Under the pieces are notes generated by a model. It made no database searches and was not told where the DNA came from. It saw only the letters and a list, made by a program, of their open reading frames with translations. A program made the translations under genes and the position numbers. From positions 930,001-994,000 of the forward strand of contig NZ_CP124862.1 in the NCBI RefSeq assembly GCF_030013905.1: a stretch of DNA of 64,000 nucleotides, read 5' to 3'. Below are positions 62,121 to 64,000 of this stretch, piece by piece; the stretch's first letter is position 1, and each line of letters starts with the position of its first letter. This DNA comes from Petroclostridium sp. X23. Lineage in GTDB: Bacteria > Bacillota > Clostridia > SK-Y3.

Positions 62121-62170
62121 TGTTAGCACTAACCAACCATATAGTATCGAAAATTGTCTATTTTTGTAAA
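62121..62170 (-). promoter_or_regulatory. promoter and TetR-type operator of the GGDEF-EAL gene
   Basis: On the minus strand TTTACA (62165-62170), 18 bases, TACTAT (62141-62146), followed by TGTTAGC-ACTA-ACCAACC (62121-62138, plus-strand reading). The half-sites match the TetR-gene operator at 11 of 14 positions with the same 4-base centre and the same place relative to the -10 box. Confidence 0.65.
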
Positions 62171-62814
62171 GTATTATAATAAATAGTAGATTAGCACACA
62201 TCCAACCTGATCCATAGATATTTTGAAGATCCTTATCCTGATACGTTCGCCCACTCCCCGATAAGATAGCAATTCCTAAATTCTTATAAAACTACTATAG
62301 TGTCTAAACTAAAACATTTAGGTGAGCTTGCGACTTCAGTTTTTGGACTGGATAATCTGTCGGTATGCCATTCCTGGTAACTTATAGGGATTATTCCTAA
62401 ATTCATTTTATTAACTAGTATTGTTGTAACAATTAATACCCAATTATCGTAGTACAAAACAAATATTTTGAAAGTTTATAATTTCTACAGAGTCATAGTT
62501 TTTCTAATAAAAAGACTTCATATCTTTTTTCACCCTTTATAAGAATACAGTGCCAATAATCCAACTCTAAAAATCTTTAACCACAAAATTACGTATTCCA
62601 TTCTATATTTCTCTACTACAGCTTTTACACCGAAAATGAGTACTTCTTTCACAGTTATCTCATAAACTTTTCAAATGGTCTTGGCAAAAATAAAATAATG
62701 TGCGAGAATATTAAAGCAGTAAACATTTATAGATATGTACCGTATTATTCTTTGCATCTAATAAAACCTTGGCTGTATTTAAGAACAGTGTTGACATCAT
62801 AAAAATATCGGCTT
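62171..62814. other. intergenic stretch without recognised gene
   Basis: No open frame with a ribosome site and protein-like composition, and no structured RNA that I recognise. It separates the GGDEF-EAL gene from the repeat and the MATE gene. Confidence 0.5.
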
Positions 62815-62892
62815 GTAGGGAACGGTTCTAAACCATTCCGTTTGTGAAATCCGTAGATGTTTTTTGCTGAACGGTTATGAACTGTCTCTTAC
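62815..62892. repeat. second copy of the GTAGGGAACG palindromic repeat
   Basis: GTAGGGAACGGTTC, TAAACCATTCCG at 62815-62840 is inverted imperfectly by the segment ending CTCTTAC at 62892. The GTAGGGAACG core and mirrored TTCCG are shared with the element at 33858-34016, though this copy is more diverged and lacks its outer arms. Confidence 0.6.
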
Positions 62893-62999
62893 GATGTAAT
62901 GTCACTGCAGCATGTTCCATCATATTGGAATATATAAACAACTCCAATTTTTAACAATATTCTTAAATGTAGCCTAAAAATTTTGATGGGGGAACTATT

Positions 63000-64000
63000 A
63001 TGAACTATATAAAAAAGAACAAACAGCTAATAAAATCAGTGTTATCTATATCGTTGCCAGCAATCGGTGAAATGAGCCTAAATACCTTAGTGGGCATAGC
63101 GGACACACTGATGATCAGCTACTTTATTAGTGCTGAAGCACTGACGGCTGCCGGATATGCCAATCAAATATTTTTTACAATAATTTTTGTTTTTTCTTCA
63201 TTTAATGTAGGTGCAACAGCCATGATTTCGAGAAATTACGGCGAAAAAAATTATTCCAGGCTTAACCAGATACTTGGGCAAAATATGACATTAAATATTG
63301 TAATTGGAATGATCATCATGCTGTTATCCCTTACCTTCGGCCATCAGTTTATGAAAATATTTGATACCTCCCGTTCAATATTGAATATGGGTACGTCTTA
63401 CTTTAATATTGTATCCTATAGCCTTGTTTTTATGTTTATCTCCTTTGCCGCTGCTGCAAGCCTAAGAGGAGTAAGCGATACGCGAACGCCTATGCTGATC
63501 ACACTCATTACGAATATTCTAAACATCATAGGCAATTATGTATTGATGACCGGCTTTTGGATTTTTCCGAATATGGGTATTGATGGAGCTGCAGTCTCCA
63601 CTACCCTCTCCCGTTTAATCGGTGTGCTGCTGTATGCGTTTGTGCTTTTAAACGGCAGACATCACTTAAAGCTGTTGTATAAGAATTTAAGAGCCTCAAC
63701 AGATATTTTAAAGCCGCTGTGGAACTTCAGCTATACAGCAGGTATTGAGCAACTTCTGATGCAAGTATCCTTTGTAGCAGTCAGTGTCATTATCTCATCA
63801 TTAGATACAACTTCCGAAGCAGCCTTTCGTATCTTGTTGAATATAGAATCATTATCTTTCATGCCTGCAATAGGATTTTCCATTGCTGCTGCTTCATTAG
63901 TTGGAAAATCCCTAGGGGAACAGGATCAGGAAAAGGCATTGCATACCGGATATATAAGCTGTGGTCTGGGAATTATATGGGGAATATTTATTGGATTGAT
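63000..64000 (+). CDS. MATE family efflux transporter, partial at window end
   Basis: GGGGGAAC at 62988-62995 precedes the ATG at 63000 and the frame stays open to the last base (more than 330 codons). SLPAIGEMSLNTLVGIADTL, VGATAMISRNYGEKN, SLRGVSDTRTPMLITLITNI and GIDGAAVSTTLSR are MATE (NorM/DinF-type) motifs in the first lobe and start of the second. It exports drugs or metabolites by Na+ or H+ antiport. The C-terminal third lies outside the window. Confidence 0.92.
   Translation, partial: MNYIKKNKQLIKSVLSISLPAIGEMSLNTLVGIADTLMISYFISAEALTAAGYANQIFFTIIFVFSSFNVGATAMISRNYGEKNYSRLNQILGQNMTLNIVIGMIIMLLSLTFGHQFMKIFDTSRSILNMGTSYFNIVSYSLVFMFISFAAAASLRGVSDTRTPMLITLITNILNIIGNYVLMTGFWIFPNMGIDGAAVSTTLSRLIGVLLYAFVLLNGRHHLKLLYKNLRASTDILKPLWNFSYTAGIEQLLMQVSFVAVSVIISSLDTTSEAAFRILLNIESLSFMPAIGFSIAAASLVGKSLGEQDQEKALHTGYISCGLGIIWGIFIGL

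Noticed and set aside
1..64000. CRISPR arrays, rRNA, tRNA and T-box leaders
   Set aside because: No regularly spaced repeats, rRNA-like tracts, tRNA cloverleaf patterns or T-box consensus sequences were noticed by eye; a dedicated RNA and repeat search would be needed to exclude them formally.

Overview
The window looks like chromosome of a low-GC, endospore-forming anaerobe of the Clostridia. The evidence is AT-rich DNA with strong Shine-Dalgarno sites, a spoVA-type operon, a gerA-type germinant receptor operon, two Spo0E-like proteins, and anaerobe genes (clostridial ferredoxin, remnant of hybrid cluster protein). No species is claimed. No rRNA, tRNA or CRISPR array was seen.

Layout. 0.4-3.6 kb: a spore operon DUF1657 - DUF421/DUF1657 fusion (2Duf) - spoVAC - spoVAD - spoVAE - DUF1657, laid out like the spoVA2mob heat-resistance operon of bacilli. 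3.7-16.4 kb: small membrane genes (two DUF2512, further DUF421 genes and fragments), a DDE transposase, an SDR dehydrogenase, tandem type II-like asparaginases, MgtE, and a metallo-beta-lactamase-fold hydrolase behind a promoter and a structured leader. 16.8-21.1 kb: mobile-element debris, with MobC-like and DUF3789 genes, two damaged tyrosine recombinases of a probable recombinase-in-trio element, a HigBA-like toxin-antitoxin pair and a TOPRIM-protein fragment. 21.1-27.7 kb: a rifamycin phosphotransferase/PEP-synthase-like gene and an ECF S component plus P-loop kinase operon, among many gene remnants. 27.8-33.8 kb: gerAA-gerAB-gerAC, an orphan sugar-type binding lipoprotein and small genes. 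34.2-62.1 kb: a dense signalling region with c-di-GMP enzymes, a chemotaxis cluster (cheB, broken cheR, MCP, cheW, broken cheA, cheY, STAS), several histidine kinases and response regulators, TetR, Spo0E, TudS-like, DUF4230, pirin, ferredoxin, deleted hcp and a PAS-GGDEF-EAL protein. 63.0 kb to the end: a MATE transporter cut by the window edge.

Two themes stand out. First, a palindrome with the pattern KGTTAGY-N4-RCYAACC lies just downstream of the -10 box of the TetR gene, of the STAS/che genes and of the PAS-GGDEF-EAL gene, with a weaker copy at cheY. This suggests one TetR regulon linking chemotaxis-like and c-di-GMP signalling. Second, the window is full of genes eroded by internal deletion or truncation (cheA, cheR, hcp, a merR-tipAS gene, chrA, an antiporter, an ABC ATPase, a flavin reductase, DUF421 copies), some fused into chimeric open frames that an automatic annotation would call genes.
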